A DNA stretch of 31,129 bases from JBLYYQ01 sp048550035 (GCA_048550035.1 JBLYYQ010000037.1:1-31129); one strand, 5' to 3'; positions 7,453-16,111 are shown, counted from the stretch's first letter. Numbers and translations are program-made. Notes: generated from the letters alone by a model not told the origin.

Positions 7453-10400
7453 TCAAAGATTATTTTCAGCTGATTCTAATTCTGATTTTGACCTAACGGA
7501 GCTGATTTTTGAGAAAAATCGCTTTACCATTCCAAAAACTCCACCTAAAAATCCACTTATCTGTTTCGTTTTTATTTCCATATCTTTAATTTCGCCCGTT
7601 ACACCAAATGTGGCAGATAAAATACTATGCCTTCCACCTACCAATACATACCCTATAAAAGGGATCGGACGGATACTGTTTTCGATCCCGCCTAAGGGAG
7701 ATACCCCGACTGTGAAATCAGTGTAGTCTTCTAAAATATTGTAGCTACCAGATCCACTTATATTAATACTATCAGATGCCATCAAGAGATTATCAGTTGT
7801 CGCAACGCCACGATATATATATATATCACTACTTATATAGTGAAATGGGATACCGCCAGATTTCATATCATATGTCTTATTTTTAAAGAGTGTATTTATA
7901 TTTAGGATCTGAAATATTTTGTTAAGAACATCAAATTGCTTGATAACACCTGGCGAACTTGCAAGATCGACCTTGCCTGATATCTCACTTAATATTTCAT
8001 TGTAGCCCCTTCCTCTTGAGCTGTATTCGCCAACTAATGTAGCTGATGCCTCTATTAATGCAGTATCATCTATATTATCGGCAAGAAATTTACCGAACTC
8101 AAAACCGGTAACCCTTACCTTCCCTGCAATTGAGATTGAATCATCAGTTAATAATTTTATCTGTAACGGAGCATTCCACCAGCCGTCATATGCTCTAAAG
8201 TTTAACCTGTTGATTGCGTAGATATCGTTATCAAAAACTAGAGTTAAGTCAAGATCGTTGTATGGAATGAAATCAATATTACCTGCATCTGACTGAATCT
8301 TAATCTCCCATTTGCCATTGAAGATATTTTTCTTGTTAGTTTGATAGGTTGCAACATTTCTGGTTGATAATGGCTGATCAGACTGTTTATGCTCTGGCGT
8401 ACCTAAGATATCTCTAACCGATAGTGAGCTTGTATTGGCATTGATAAAAAAGTTACGTGGTGAAAGAAAATTACCATAACCTTGTAGTTCGAAATTACCA
8501 TCTCCAAACTTGCCAGTTGCTTTTTTAATAAAGAAACGGTCACTATCTAGTTCAATCATCCCGTTCACATTCTCAAATGTGGCACTTAATATCGGCAGAC
8601 GAAATCTAGCAGCGGTAATAGATATAAAGCCGCCTAACTCAATGTCGCTCCCGGGAGATTTTGCTATCGAAAACAGTCCATGACCTATCCCTTCAGAATC
8701 TATATCATCTATAAATGAGAAGTTTGCATCAACATCATCCCCTTCTATGTGATCTGATTTTGCCACTATATGCAGATCAGGACTCTCTGAGAATAGATTT
8801 ACAAAACCATCTACCTGCAACTTTGTCCGATCACCTAGCAGTAGATAAGAATCTTCTATTATTACCCTTCTTCTATCTTTTAAAATTCCATTAAATTGAA
8901 TCTTTGTTTTGGAAAAATTTGCTTTTCTTATGACATATAATGTCTGATATTTTGCCGATGTGAGGTCTGAGTCTATCTGAAAAGTAATATTATCAAAGTC
9001 ACCACTTACCCTCCCATCGATCAAAATTTTCCCTTCCGGCTTAAATAAAGGTTTCTTTTTAGGCTTTAGAAAGCTGATCAGCTCTAGGTCGTTTACCGAT
9101 AAATCTGATTTGAAATTTAAATTGATAATAGGATTGCTACTGAATTTGTCAATTTCTCCTTGCAGTCTGACTGACGAGTTTAATATAGTTGCGTCAAGGT
9201 TCACTATCTCAGCTCTATTCCCACTAGTTGTTATGGTCCCATTGATATTTTCAATCTCAAATGGGAGATGCTCGCTTTGAATCGATACATCATGAAAACT
9301 GATATCACCCCTAACTTGGATTGGCTCAGATTTTTTATATGATATTGCTCTAATTGCTAATTCGAGGTCAATGTCGCCAGAGATAGTCTGAAAAATTTTC
9401 AGATCTTCTTCTAGTCGATGTAATGCCAGTCGTTTAAGATAAAGTACCAGTTCTGATAAATTAATACTGGCATTAATAGTGGCAAATATATCAGGATGAT
9501 CCTCAAATATTCGATCCATCCTAAAGCTCAATGATTTCAGAGTAGAGAGATTATACATCCCAGAAGAACCGTCTAAGATAAGACTATCATCTGCTAATTT
9601 TAAAGTACCACTAATAGTTAAAACATCAGATGGAAATTGTGAGATCACAAAATTGCAATCAATAAGTTGAATTGTAGCAGTAAAAGGATTCTTGGATTTA
9701 ATCAGATCAACATTCAGAGCATCCCTTAAGCGTCCTTTATAGCTGAAATTGGATATAATAAATTTACCTGATACGATGCCATCAATTAGAAAATCTTTTA
9801 ATGCAAGAGTAATGTTTTTATCAGGCACTAGCTTCTTAAAGAGTTCAACATTAATTCTGCTAGAGCTCAAACTTAGATCTAGATACGGATTCGAGCTTAT
9901 CAGATCATCAATCTTGCCGCTAACCGATAGCGTATCCCCTCCTTGAGCTAGTTTGACACTATGGAGTGTTATACTGTTAATTGATCTACCCTCAATATCT
10001 AAGGTAAGGGTGAGTGGCTTTACCATCAAGGTTGATCCATAATACTTTGCAATCTCTAGATTGGCTCTGCTTAGAACTATGCTACTTTTGACTTTAAATT
10101 TACTATATTGGTTAAACCAGATATCGGCATCTATTGAGGCTACTGTTTCTACATTAGAGATTGGCAGAAGCTTATCTGCATATGGAGACCAGAAGGTAGT
10201 ATCAATCTGATCGATCGTTACCTGTAAACTAATTGTATCAGGATAGAAAAACTTGTTATCAACCTCAGCTTGAACCAAAAACTGGCTATCACCTGATTGT
10301 TGTTCAATTTGACCTGACATTACTAGTTTTGAGTCTGATTGAGTAGAGCTTAACAAATTCAAATTCTTTATCTTAGTAGTCTTAGTTTCATAAGCTACAG

Positions 10401-10968
10401 ATTGATCTTCAAATAGTACTGTTAGATTTGATAAATACAGATTGTTAGGGAGTAATCTATCTACTGCTGAAAAGATATTTTTGCCGATATTTTTATCATC
10501 AAATTCGGTGGTGGTATAGTTAGTTAGACTGTTTAGAAACTTATGATCAAAGAGTCCATCCTTATTTTTTGTAATTTTGCCCACCATATTAGTGAGCTCA
10601 AAATGAGAGATGATATTTTTGCCGATTATATAATCGATAACATTTAAGTTTATAAGGAGTTCATCGGCTTTAGCCATCTCGTTGCCAGAGTCTGATAGGA
10701 TTGATATCTTTTTAAGATCAATATCTAATCCTGTTGCGATCGAGAAGTTAATATCGGATGTTTCAAATGCTAGGTTATAATTTGCAACAGATTTTTTTAA
10801 TAGCCAGTTTGAGAAAAAAGGGCTAGTAGCAAAAGAGACAGTAACAAGATAGATCAGAATGGCAAGTAGCTCTACAGCTAGAATAGCAGTTACGCAATTC
10901 CAGATTCGTCGTCGTTTTTTTCTTGGGTGAGTTGGTTTTTGAGTCTGCTTAGAATCGTTATCAGTCAT
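7453..10968 (-). CDS. Giant AsmA/YhdP-like (DUF3971-type) membrane-anchored protein
   Basis: This 1171-residue protein has a short basic cytoplasmic N-terminus, one membrane segment (about 25-50) and a very long periplasmic region rich in beta strands. That pattern is typical of the AsmA-like/YhdP/TamB bridge proteins that move phospholipid between inner and outer membranes. The C-terminal about 200 residues have the family's most recognisable block: a 'GGIPFHYISSDI' strand, then a 'GVATTDNLLM' segment, 'DYTDFTVGVSPLGG', 'RPIPFIGYVLVGG' and a Lys-rich tail. It is similar in length to E. coli YhdP (about 1270). The ATG start is followed by a Lys/Arg-rich stretch that would set topology. It follows rplS by 86 bp and could be read through from the ribosomal operon, as no terminator is visible between them. 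Lipid transport is inferred from the family. Confidence 0.8.
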   Translation of the reverse strand: MTDNDSKQTQKPTHPRKKRRRIWNCVTAILAVELLAILIYLVTVSFATSPFFSNWLLKKSVANYNLAFETSDINFSIATGLDIDLKKISILSDSGNEMAKADELLINLNVIDYIIGKNIISHFELTNMVGKITKNKDGLFDHKFLNSLTNYTTTEFDDKNIGKNIFSAVDRLLPNNLYLSNLTVLFEDQSVAYETKTTKIKNLNLLSSTQSDSKLVMSGQIEQQSGDSQFLVQAEVDNKFFYPDTISLQVTIDQIDTTFWSPYADKLLPISNVETVASIDADIWFNQYSKFKVKSSIVLSRANLEIAKYYGSTLMVKPLTLTLDIEGRSINSITLHSVKLAQGGDTLSVSGKIDDLISSNPYLDLSLSSSRINVELFKKLVPDKNITLALKDFLIDGIVSGKFIISNFSYKGRLRDALNVDLIKSKNPFTATIQLIDCNFVISQFPSDVLTISGTLKLADDSLILDGSSGMYNLSTLKSLSFRMDRIFEDHPDIFATINASINLSELVLYLKRLALHRLEEDLKIFQTISGDIDLELAIRAISYKKSEPIQVRGDISFHDVSIQSEHLPFEIENINGTITTSGNRAEIVNLDATILNSSVRLQGEIDKFSSNPIINLNFKSDLSVNDLELISFLKPKKKPLFKPEGKILIDGRVSGDFDNITFQIDSDLTSAKYQTLYVIRKANFSKTKIQFNGILKDRRRVIIEDSYLLLGDRTKLQVDGFVNLFSESPDLHIVAKSDHIEGDDVDANFSFIDDIDSEGIGHGLFSIAKSPGSDIELGGFISITAARFRLPILSATFENVNGMIELDSDRFFIKKATGKFGDGNFELQGYGNFLSPRNFFINANTSSLSVRDILGTPEHKQSDQPLSTRNVATYQTNKKNIFNGKWEIKIQSDAGNIDFIPYNDLDLTLVFDNDIYAINRLNFRAYDGWWNAPLQIKLLTDDSISIAGKVRVTGFEFGKFLADNIDDTALIEASATLVGEYSSRGRGYNEILSEISGKVDLASSPGVIKQFDVLNKIFQILNINTLFKNKTYDMKSGGIPFHYISSDIYIYRGVATTDNLLMASDSINISGSGSYNILEDYTDFTVGVSPLGGIENSIRPIPFIGYVLVGGRHSILSATFGVTGEIKDMEIKTKQISGFLGGVFGMVKRFFSKISSVRSKSELESAENNL

Positions 10969-11054
10969 AGACTCAATTCGTGATAGTTCCCTATTGATAG
11001 AAATTTAACTAATCCACTATCAGTACAACTAAGAGGATAGATAAACAATTACAA

Positions 11055-11396
11055 TTAAAACTTCTCAACTAACCGAGCGGCTTTTCCTTTTAAGTTTCTT
11101 AAGTAGTAAAGCTTAGCCCGCCTAACTTTCCCAGATCTTACCACCTCAATTTTTCCAACTTTTGGTGAATGGAGTGGGAAAATTCGCTCAACACCAATCC
11201 CTGATGAGACTTTCCTCACAGTAAATGTTTCACGAATACCACTATGCTTCTTCGCAATTACTACCCCCTCAACAACCTGTACTCGCTCTTTTCCACCTTC
11301 TGCAACACTCATATGTACTCGAACAGTCTCACCAACTACAAACTTTGGATAACTCTCTTTCATGTAATGCCGCTCAACAAAATCAATCTTATTCAC
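11055..11396 (-). CDS. rplS: 50S ribosomal protein L19
   Basis: L19 lies at the 30S-50S interface. The 113-residue product is of normal length and contains the full signature: 'IDFVERHYMKE' at the N-terminus, 'GETVRVHM', 'RVQVVEGVVIAKK', 'TFTVRKVSSGIGVERIFP', 'HSPKVGKIEVVR' and 'RRAKLYYLRNLKGKAARL'. The start is GTG at 11396; it gives the canonical N-terminus and has GGAG about 10 nt upstream. The next ATG would remove conserved residues. It is the last gene of the rpsP-rimM-trmD-methyltransferase-rplS operon, 30 bp after the methyltransferase. Confidence 0.97.
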   Translation of the reverse strand: MNKIDFVERHYMKESYPKFVVGETVRVHMSVAEGGKERVQVVEGVVIAKKHSGIRETFTVRKVSSGIGVERIFPLHSPKVGKIEVVRSGKVRRAKLYYLRNLKGKAARLVEKF

Positions 11397-11426
11397 AACC
11401 TTATATCTCCAAAACTAAAATATTAA

Positions 11427-11987
11427 CTATTCAAAATCGCCAAGCAACCTATCTAACAGTATCGCAGCTGCAACACGGACTGAAAGATGATTATAATCTT
11501 TGATCCCTGCTATAGGAGCCAGTCTAAAATCAGCACTCTCTACTAGATTACGAGCTAATCCGTATCCTGTTCCAAACATCACAAGTGACTCTAAATTAGT
11601 CGCTAACTCTATTCTAGCACGACTGAAACTTAAAGTATCACGATCATCTTTTGCACTTGTTACAAAAGTAGATGGCTTTGTTTTACCTTCAATCTTGTAA
11701 ATATCGTATATTTCTTCGACTGAGTCAACAACATTTAGCAATTCAAGTGCTACTTTTCTACTTGGATTGTATTTTGCCCCATATCCATCCATCCAATGTC
11801 CAATCAAGCGTTGGACTAGCCGTTTTTGGGTCTGATTGGGAGTTACAACAAAAAATCGGTCTAAATCATATGTTTTTGCGAGCCGTGCGATATCATGTAG
11901 ATCGATAGTTGTAACAGAAGTGGTTACAATATTGCCAGCTCTGTCTGTTATTGGATAATGAATTAATGCTACTGAAATGTTACTCAT
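11427..11987 (-). CDS. SPOUT-type RNA methyltransferase between trmD and rplS (Methyltrn_RNA_4 family)
   Basis: This 186-residue protein belongs to the SAM-dependent RNA methyltransferase family found between trmD and rplS in delta-proteobacteria and related lineages. Typical features are 'VALIHYPITDRAGNIVTTSVT' with 'DLHDIARLAKTYDL', 'FFVVTPNQTQKRLVQRLIGHW', 'VMFGTGYGLARNLVE' (knot/cofactor loop) and the C-terminal 'DYNHLSVRVAAAILLDRLLG', which is the SPOUT knot helix. The RNA target is not established as far as I know. The start ATG overlaps the trmD stop (ATGA, 11984-11987), so it is translationally coupled. Confidence is high for the family and low for the substrate. Confidence 0.88.
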   Translation of the reverse strand: MSNISVALIHYPITDRAGNIVTTSVTTIDLHDIARLAKTYDLDRFFVVTPNQTQKRLVQRLIGHWMDGYGAKYNPSRKVALELLNVVDSVEEIYDIYKIEGKTKPSTFVTSAKDDRDTLSFSRARIELATNLESLVMFGTGYGLARNLVESADFRLAPIAGIKDYNHLSVRVAAAILLDRLLGDFE

Positions 11988-12730
11988 TGCTTTGATTTTT
12001 CGATTATATTTCTTGCTATTGCAAGTTCACTCGTTGAAAGGTCGGCTTTCTCAATCAGATCAGGTCTGCGGGTTGCTGTCCTGACTATTGATTCATATCG
12101 TCGCCACTCTTTAATTTTGGTATGATCTCCACTTAGTAACACAGATGGCGTTTTCATCCCTTTAAATTCTGCAGGACGGGTGTAATGAGGATATTCTAGC
12201 AACGAATCGTTAAACGACTCATCTTCTGAGGAGTGCTCATCTCCTAATAGACCCTCTTGCAATCTAGCAACCGTATCAATTAATACCATTGCAGCAAGCT
12301 CACCACCTGTTAAGATGTAATCACCTATCGAAATCTCTTGATCAACTAGATGGCGAACCCGTTCATCAACACCTTCATATCGACCAGTTAATATTATGAT
12401 CTGATCTTCTAATGCAAGCTTCCTCACCATCGGTTGATCTAATTTTTCACCTTGAGGTGTCATCAATACAACTTTTGGATTCTTTGCTGATTTAGGGTTT
12501 GATTTAATTAGTTTAATTGCTCTATAAAATGGTTCAACTTTCATAAGCATTCCAGCGCCACCACCAAAAGGTGCATCGTCAGTTGTTTTATGCTTATCGT
12601 CAGTATAGTCGCGAAGATTGTGCGGGGTTATCGTTAAGAGATTCTTTTTAATCCCACGATTGATAATCGAAAAATCTTTTACAATCTCAAACATTGCAGG
12701 GAATATTGTCACAACTTCAAAGTGAATCAT
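11984..12730 (-). CDS. trmD: tRNA (guanine37-N1)-methyltransferase TrmD
   Basis: TrmD methylates G37 next to the anticodon to prevent +1 frameshifting. At 248 residues it is of normal length. It contains 'DDAPFGGGAGM' (51-61), the trefoil-knot SAM loops 'GRYEGVDERV' (116-125) and 'GDYILTGGE' (136-144), then the catalytic region around 'DSLLEYPHYTRP'. The start ATG overlaps the rimM stop by ATGA and the stop overlaps the next gene the same way. RimM, TrmD and the SPOUT enzyme are therefore probably made at linked, lower rates than the ribosomal proteins. Confidence 0.97.
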   Translation of the reverse strand: MIHFEVVTIFPAMFEIVKDFSIINRGIKKNLLTITPHNLRDYTDDKHKTTDDAPFGGGAGMLMKVEPFYRAIKLIKSNPKSAKNPKVVLMTPQGEKLDQPMVRKLALEDQIIILTGRYEGVDERVRHLVDQEISIGDYILTGGELAAMVLIDTVARLQEGLLGDEHSSEDESFNDSLLEYPHYTRPAEFKGMKTPSVLLSGDHTKIKEWRRYESIVRTATRRPDLIEKADLSTSELAIARNIIEKSKQ

Positions 12731-13269
12731 TTTATAATGGAGTCAGGCATTCTTATTACAATCTTCTCTGCTTCTAGATCGACGCTCACAATAAACTCAT
12801 CAATACAAGGGAGCATAAATTCAGATCCATCGCTCTGTTTGAATATCCAGACATCCTTCTCTCCTGCCTCAAAAAATCCGGCTAACTTGCCAACCTCAAT
12901 ATCAGACTCATTATATGCTTTAAGATCAACAATCTCTTCATAATAATATTTATTAGCCGGCAATGGGGGAAGGTTCATTTTTTCTGTGGAGAGTAACAAA
13001 TTTGTTAGCTTCCCTGCCTCTGATGGTGAATCAATCGATTCAAACTTAGCAATAAGTGCGTGGCTTGCCCCTCTAACATTAAGTAATCTTAACTTTTGAC
13101 GATTCTTTGCTTGGTAATCTTGCAAGATCAGCTCTCTACCTATGTTTGAGTTAATGGCATCAAAAAAGTAAGGATAGAGTTTGATCTCACCTAATAATCC
13201 ATGCTTTCTTCCAATCTTGCCGATCGCTATTAATAGCTTATCTGAACTACGCTCAATTTTATTAGACAT
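12727..13269 (-). CDS. rimM: 16S rRNA processing/30S maturation factor RimM
   Basis: RimM helps mature the 3' domain of the 30S subunit around S19. The 180-residue protein has the N-terminal RimM beta-barrel ('IGKIGRKHGLLGEIKLYPY') and a C-terminal PRC-barrel domain ('YYYEEIVDLKAY', 'GKLAGFFEAGEKDVWIF', 'LPCIDEFIVSVDLEAEKI'). It is coupled to trmD by an ATGA overlap. It is preceded by a 203-bp gap with several hairpins after rpsP, and it has no strong Shine-Dalgarno sequence, consistent with lower expression than S16. Confidence 0.95.
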   Translation of the reverse strand: MSNKIERSSDKLLIAIGKIGRKHGLLGEIKLYPYFFDAINSNIGRELILQDYQAKNRQKLRLLNVRGASHALIAKFESIDSPSEAGKLTNLLLSTEKMNLPPLPANKYYYEEIVDLKAYNESDIEVGKLAGFFEAGEKDVWIFKQSDGSEFMLPCIDEFIVSVDLEAEKIVIRMPDSIIK

Positions 13270-13363
13270 AATATAAACAATACTCTTTTCTTTAAGAATA
13301 TCTAGCGAGCCCTATGACTATATTTTATACCGAATTTCAGATAATATTAAGGGGAGCTTAGAT

Positions 13364-13449
13364 GTTACTTTACTTGCTTGTCTAATATTTTCTAGAAAGT
13401 AAAGTAACTACTGCCAGTTATAGTCAGATAATTGTACTGCTACTAGTAC
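13364..13449 (-). promoter_or_regulatory. Hairpin cluster in the rpsP-rimM leader (possible attenuator or processing site)
   Basis: The main element is a perfect 12-bp stem: GTTACTTTACTT (13364-13375) pairs with AAGTAAAGTAAC (13397-13408). Four more pairs can form inside its 21-nt loop (13381-13384 with 13393-13396). Two small hairpins lie on the rpsP side: 13405-13409/13416-13420 and 13434-13438/13445-13449. The first shares bases 13405-13408 with the long stem, so the two are mutually exclusive. No U-tract follows, which argues against a simple intrinsic terminator. A role in keeping rimM/trmD output below that of rpsP is inferred. Confidence 0.5.
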
Positions 13450-13472
13450 TATTTTATCAGGTAGCTAAACTA

Positions 13473-13763
13473 CTAATCAGCACCTTCATTATTCTCATTA
13501 CTGATGCTAGCAACCGTATCAGGTTGAGCAGGATTATTTCTCAATATACTCTTTACACGATCTGAAATCAGCGCTCCATTACTTACCCAATGGTTAAGTC
13601 GATCTTGTTTAATCACACACTTATTAGAAGGTCTGTTTGGATCGTAATGACCGACCGATTCTAAATATGATCCACTACAAGAGCGTCTAGAATCAGCAGC
13701 CACAATTCTATATGCAGGCTTCTTCTTCGCTCCAATTCTTAGTAATCTTAGAACTACTCCCAA
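13473..13763 (-). CDS. rpsP: 30S ribosomal protein S16
   Basis: The 96-residue product carries the S16 signature 'VVLRLLRIGAKKKPAYRIVAADSR' split over the N-terminal strands, then 'LESVGHYDPN' and a C-terminal part with 'DRLNHWVSNGALISDRVKSIL'. The start codon is TTG at 13763. No ATG or GTG gives the conserved N-terminus, and AGGAG (13770-13774 on the complement) sits exactly 6 nt upstream. The sequence has a Cys in the usually charged loop ('RRSCSGSY'). It lies 57 bp downstream of ffh. In many relatives a KH-domain gene (khpA) follows rpsP; here it is absent, because the gap to rimM is too short to hold it. Confidence 0.96.
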   Translation of the reverse strand: MGVVLRLLRIGAKKKPAYRIVAADSRRSCSGSYLESVGHYDPNRPSNKCVIKQDRLNHWVSNGALISDRVKSILRNNPAQPDTVASISNENNEGAD

Positions 13764-13769
13764 TTTTAT

Positions 13770-13776
13770 CTCCTTT
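13770..13776 (-). promoter_or_regulatory. Shine-Dalgarno site fixing the TTG start of rpsP
   Basis: On the coding strand this reads AAAGGAG, followed by six bases and then TTG. It is one of the strongest ribosome binding sites in the window, and it decides the non-ATG start of rpsP. Confidence 0.75.
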
Positions 13777-13820
13777 CAATAAATAAGTAATTAGGCAGTA
13801 TAGCATAAAAAATTTGAAAA

Positions 13821-15158
13821 TTAGTTTAATCCTTCAAATTCAGATGGGATATTGAAATTTTTCAACTGTTTTTTACCAAACATTTTCATCATTTTCTTTG
13901 CTTTTTGGAAGTTTTTCAACAATTTATTGACATCTAAAATAGAGACTCCCGCCCCTTTTGCAATCCTCTTTTTTCTAGAGATATTAACAATGGCTGGCAT
14001 TTTTCGCTCTTTCCTAGTCATAGAAGAGATGATCGCCTCAATTCTTTTGAGGTCTTTGGCGGTCGGCATACTTTTCAATTTCACTGACGAGCCTAAACCT
14101 GGCACCATCTTCACTAATTGATCAATTGGTCCTAACGATTGAGCCATTTTTATCTGTTTTAAGAAGTCTTCTAGGTTAAAACTTGCTTGTTGGTTCTTCT
14201 TAGCTAACTTGGCTGCTTCCTCTAAATCTAATTTTGACTCGGTCTGCTCAATCAAAGTTAAGATATCTCCCATCCCTAATATCCGACCTGCTATACGATC
14301 AGGATGAAATTCCTCAAATTGATCAATCTTTTCACCAACACCTATAAACTTTATTGGGATATTTAGTGCCTGCTTAATCGATAATGCAGCTCCACCTCTG
14401 GTATCTCCATCTAATTTTGTCAATATTATTCCGGTAAGTGGACATGCTTTATGGAACGCTTCTGCACTATTTAATGCAGTTTGACCTGTCATTGCATCTG
14501 CAACAAATAATGTTTCGCTCGGGCATAATAACGATTGAATCGCTTTTAGCTCTGCAATCATTTTTTCATCAATACCTAACCGACCAGCAGTATCTATCAG
14601 TAAAACATTTGCCCCTTCTTTCCCAAGGCTCGCAACCGATTCTCTCACAATTTGTAGTGGATCTTGATCTTGGCTTGATTGGAAAAACTTAATATCTGCC
14701 AACTTAGCTAACTGTTCTAGCTGCAAAATAGCAGCGGGGCGATATATATCAGTCGACACAACTAGCGGTTGATAACCTTTTGATTTAATCTTCTTGGCAA
14801 GCTTGATTAAAGTTGTGGTTTTTCCTGATCCTTGCAGACCTGCAATCAAGATTTTAGTCGGTTTATTATGCTCAAAATTTATATCCGATGCTGTTTCACC
14901 TAGTAATGCAATGAGCTCTTTATGGACTATATTTATTAAGGTTTGACCTGTTGTTAAAGATTTTATACTCTTTTCGCCGATTGCTTTAGCACGGATACGG
15001 CTAATAAAATCTTTTACTATATGTAAGTTTACATCAGCATCTAATAGTGCAGTTTTTGTTGCAGATAACGAATCTTCAATGTTCGCTTCAGTAAGCCGTT
15101 TGATCCCTTTTAGGCGATCAACAACAACTTCTAACTTATCAGATAAATTTTTGAACAT
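13821..15158 (-). CDS. ffh: Signal recognition particle protein Ffh
   Basis: Ffh is the SRP54 GTPase that binds 4.5S RNA and targets membrane proteins to FtsY and SecYEG. At 445 residues it is complete. It has the four-helix N domain (about 1-90), the G domain with P-loop 'GLQGSGKTTT' (107-116), 'DTAGR' (189-193) and 'TKLD' (247-250) followed by 'GDTRGG', then the Met-rich M domain (about 305-430) with 'IVNISRKKRIAKGAGV' for RNA binding. It starts at ATG 15158, 29 bp after nuoE, and is followed by rpsP, the standard ffh-rpsP linkage. Confidence 0.97.
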   Translation of the reverse strand: MFKNLSDKLEVVVDRLKGIKRLTEANIEDSLSATKTALLDADVNLHIVKDFISRIRAKAIGEKSIKSLTTGQTLINIVHKELIALLGETASDINFEHNKPTKILIAGLQGSGKTTTLIKLAKKIKSKGYQPLVVSTDIYRPAAILQLEQLAKLADIKFFQSSQDQDPLQIVRESVASLGKEGANVLLIDTAGRLGIDEKMIAELKAIQSLLCPSETLFVADAMTGQTALNSAEAFHKACPLTGIILTKLDGDTRGGAALSIKQALNIPIKFIGVGEKIDQFEEFHPDRIAGRILGMGDILTLIEQTESKLDLEEAAKLAKKNQQASFNLEDFLKQIKMAQSLGPIDQLVKMVPGLGSSVKLKSMPTAKDLKRIEAIISSMTRKERKMPAIVNISRKKRIAKGAGVSILDVNKLLKNFQKAKKMMKMFGKKQLKNFNIPSEFEGLN

Positions 15159-15187
15159 TTTTTAAGTTCATTTGAAACTACAGAAGA

Positions 15188-15691
15188 TTACAGCTCTTTT
15201 GACTGATAATCTTCTAATAGTTCTTTAAATTGAGAATTGGATATATGTCCGATTGCTTCATCTTCAACCGTGATAACAGGAGCAAGTGAGCATGCACCAA
15301 TACATGCTACTCTTTCTACAGTGATTAGCTTATCGTCTGTAGTTTCACCTAGTTCTTTACCGGTCTCTTCTTTGGCGGTCTGGACTAACTGTTGGGCACC
15401 TTTTACATGACAAGCGGTTCCACAGCAAATTTTAAAGATATATTTACCACATGGCGTCATCCTAAACTGTGCATAAAAACTTGCAACACCAAAAAGTTGC
15501 GCAACAGTCATACGGGTACTCTTTGCCATCAGAGCAACCGCTCCTCGTGGCAAATATCCAAACTTTGTCTGAATACCTTGCAATATTGGGATTATCGCTC
15601 CACGGCTAGATTTATATTTTAGCAAAAGTTCGCTTACAAATTCTAAATCTATAACCTCGTTTGCTACTTGCGAATCTACATTTTTAGTCAT
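15188..15691 (-). CDS. nuoE: NuoE-type [2Fe-2S] thioredoxin-like subunit (complex I 24 kDa family)
   Basis: This 167-residue protein is of the thioredoxin-like [2Fe-2S] ferredoxin family. The four cluster ligands are Cys89, Cys94 ('CCGTACHV'), Cys130 and Cys134 ('CIGACSLAP'), with the 5- and 4-residue spacings of NuoE. The N-terminal helical part ('GAIIPILQGIQTKFGYLPRGAV', read in two pieces) and 'FGVASFYAQF' are also typical. In complex I it passes electrons with NuoF. Homologues also serve NAD-linked hydrogenases and formate dehydrogenases. No nuoF, nuoG or hydrogenase gene is next to it here: it lies between atpE and ffh. The true partner is therefore unknown and the gene symbol denotes the family. 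Confidence 0.85.
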   Translation of the reverse strand: MTKNVDSQVANEVIDLEFVSELLLKYKSSRGAIIPILQGIQTKFGYLPRGAVALMAKSTRMTVAQLFGVASFYAQFRMTPCGKYIFKICCGTACHVKGAQQLVQTAKEETGKELGETTDDKLITVERVACIGACSLAPVITVEDEAIGHISNSQFKELLEDYQSKEL

Positions 15692-15707
15692 ATTAATAAT
15701 CTCGGCT

Positions 15708-15727
15708 CAACGCTAACTTAAGCGTTG
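15708..15727 (-). other. Hairpin in the atpE-nuoE intergenic region
   Basis: The arms CAACGCT (15708-15714) and AGCGTTG (15721-15727) form a perfect 7-bp stem with a 6-nt loop. It lies between the atpE stop and the nuoE start on the minus strand. No T-run follows in the direction of transcription, so mRNA 3'-end protection of the highly expressed atpE segment, or partial attenuation before nuoE, is more likely than full termination. Confidence 0.45.
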
Positions 15728-15754
15728 CATATTAAATAATTTTTTAGCTTCGAT

Positions 15755-16111
15755 CTAACCTGCAAGTGACCAAGGCGTTGCATACATAAATATAAACGAT
15801 AATACCAATGTGTATATAACAAATGCTTCAATCAGTGCAAGACCAATCATCATATTCATGAAGATACGATCATATACTCCAGGATTTCGGCTCATCGCAT
15901 TTAATGCGCCATTTACTGTTTGACCCATACCTATCCCACATCCAGCCGCTGCTAAACCGACGCCGACAATTGATGCAAATCCGATCATCCCTAATGCTTC
16001 AATCGTGGCTGCATCATGTGCTCCTTCTGCTGCAAAGACCTCATCAACGGTAATTATTCCTCCTAGTACCATTAGTAATCCAACTACTTTGAGTATCAAT
16101 TTTCTACTCAC
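15755..16111 (-). CDS. atpE: ATP synthase F0 subunit c, with N-terminal leader
   Basis: This is the c-ring subunit, which carries ions across the membrane. The 118-residue product is longer than the usual about 80 because of an N-terminal hydrophobic leader ending near 'EVFAAEG' (about 28 residues), a feature shared with some delta-proteobacterial c subunits. The two-helix hairpin follows: helix 1 with 'GCGIGMGQTVNGAL', the polar loop 'SRNPG', and helix 2 with the ion-binding Glu95 in 'GLALIEAFVIY'. The residue after Glu95 is Ala, and Met occupies the position of the Na+-site Gln in helix 1, so H+ coupling is predicted. The start is GTG at 16111 with AGGAG (16118-16122) exactly 6 nt upstream. 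Confidence 0.94.
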   Translation of the reverse strand: MSRKLILKVVGLLMVLGGIITVDEVFAAEGAHDAATIEALGMIGFASIVGVGLAAAGCGIGMGQTVNGALNAMSRNPGVYDRIFMNMMIGLALIEAFVIYTLVLSFIFMYATPWSLAG

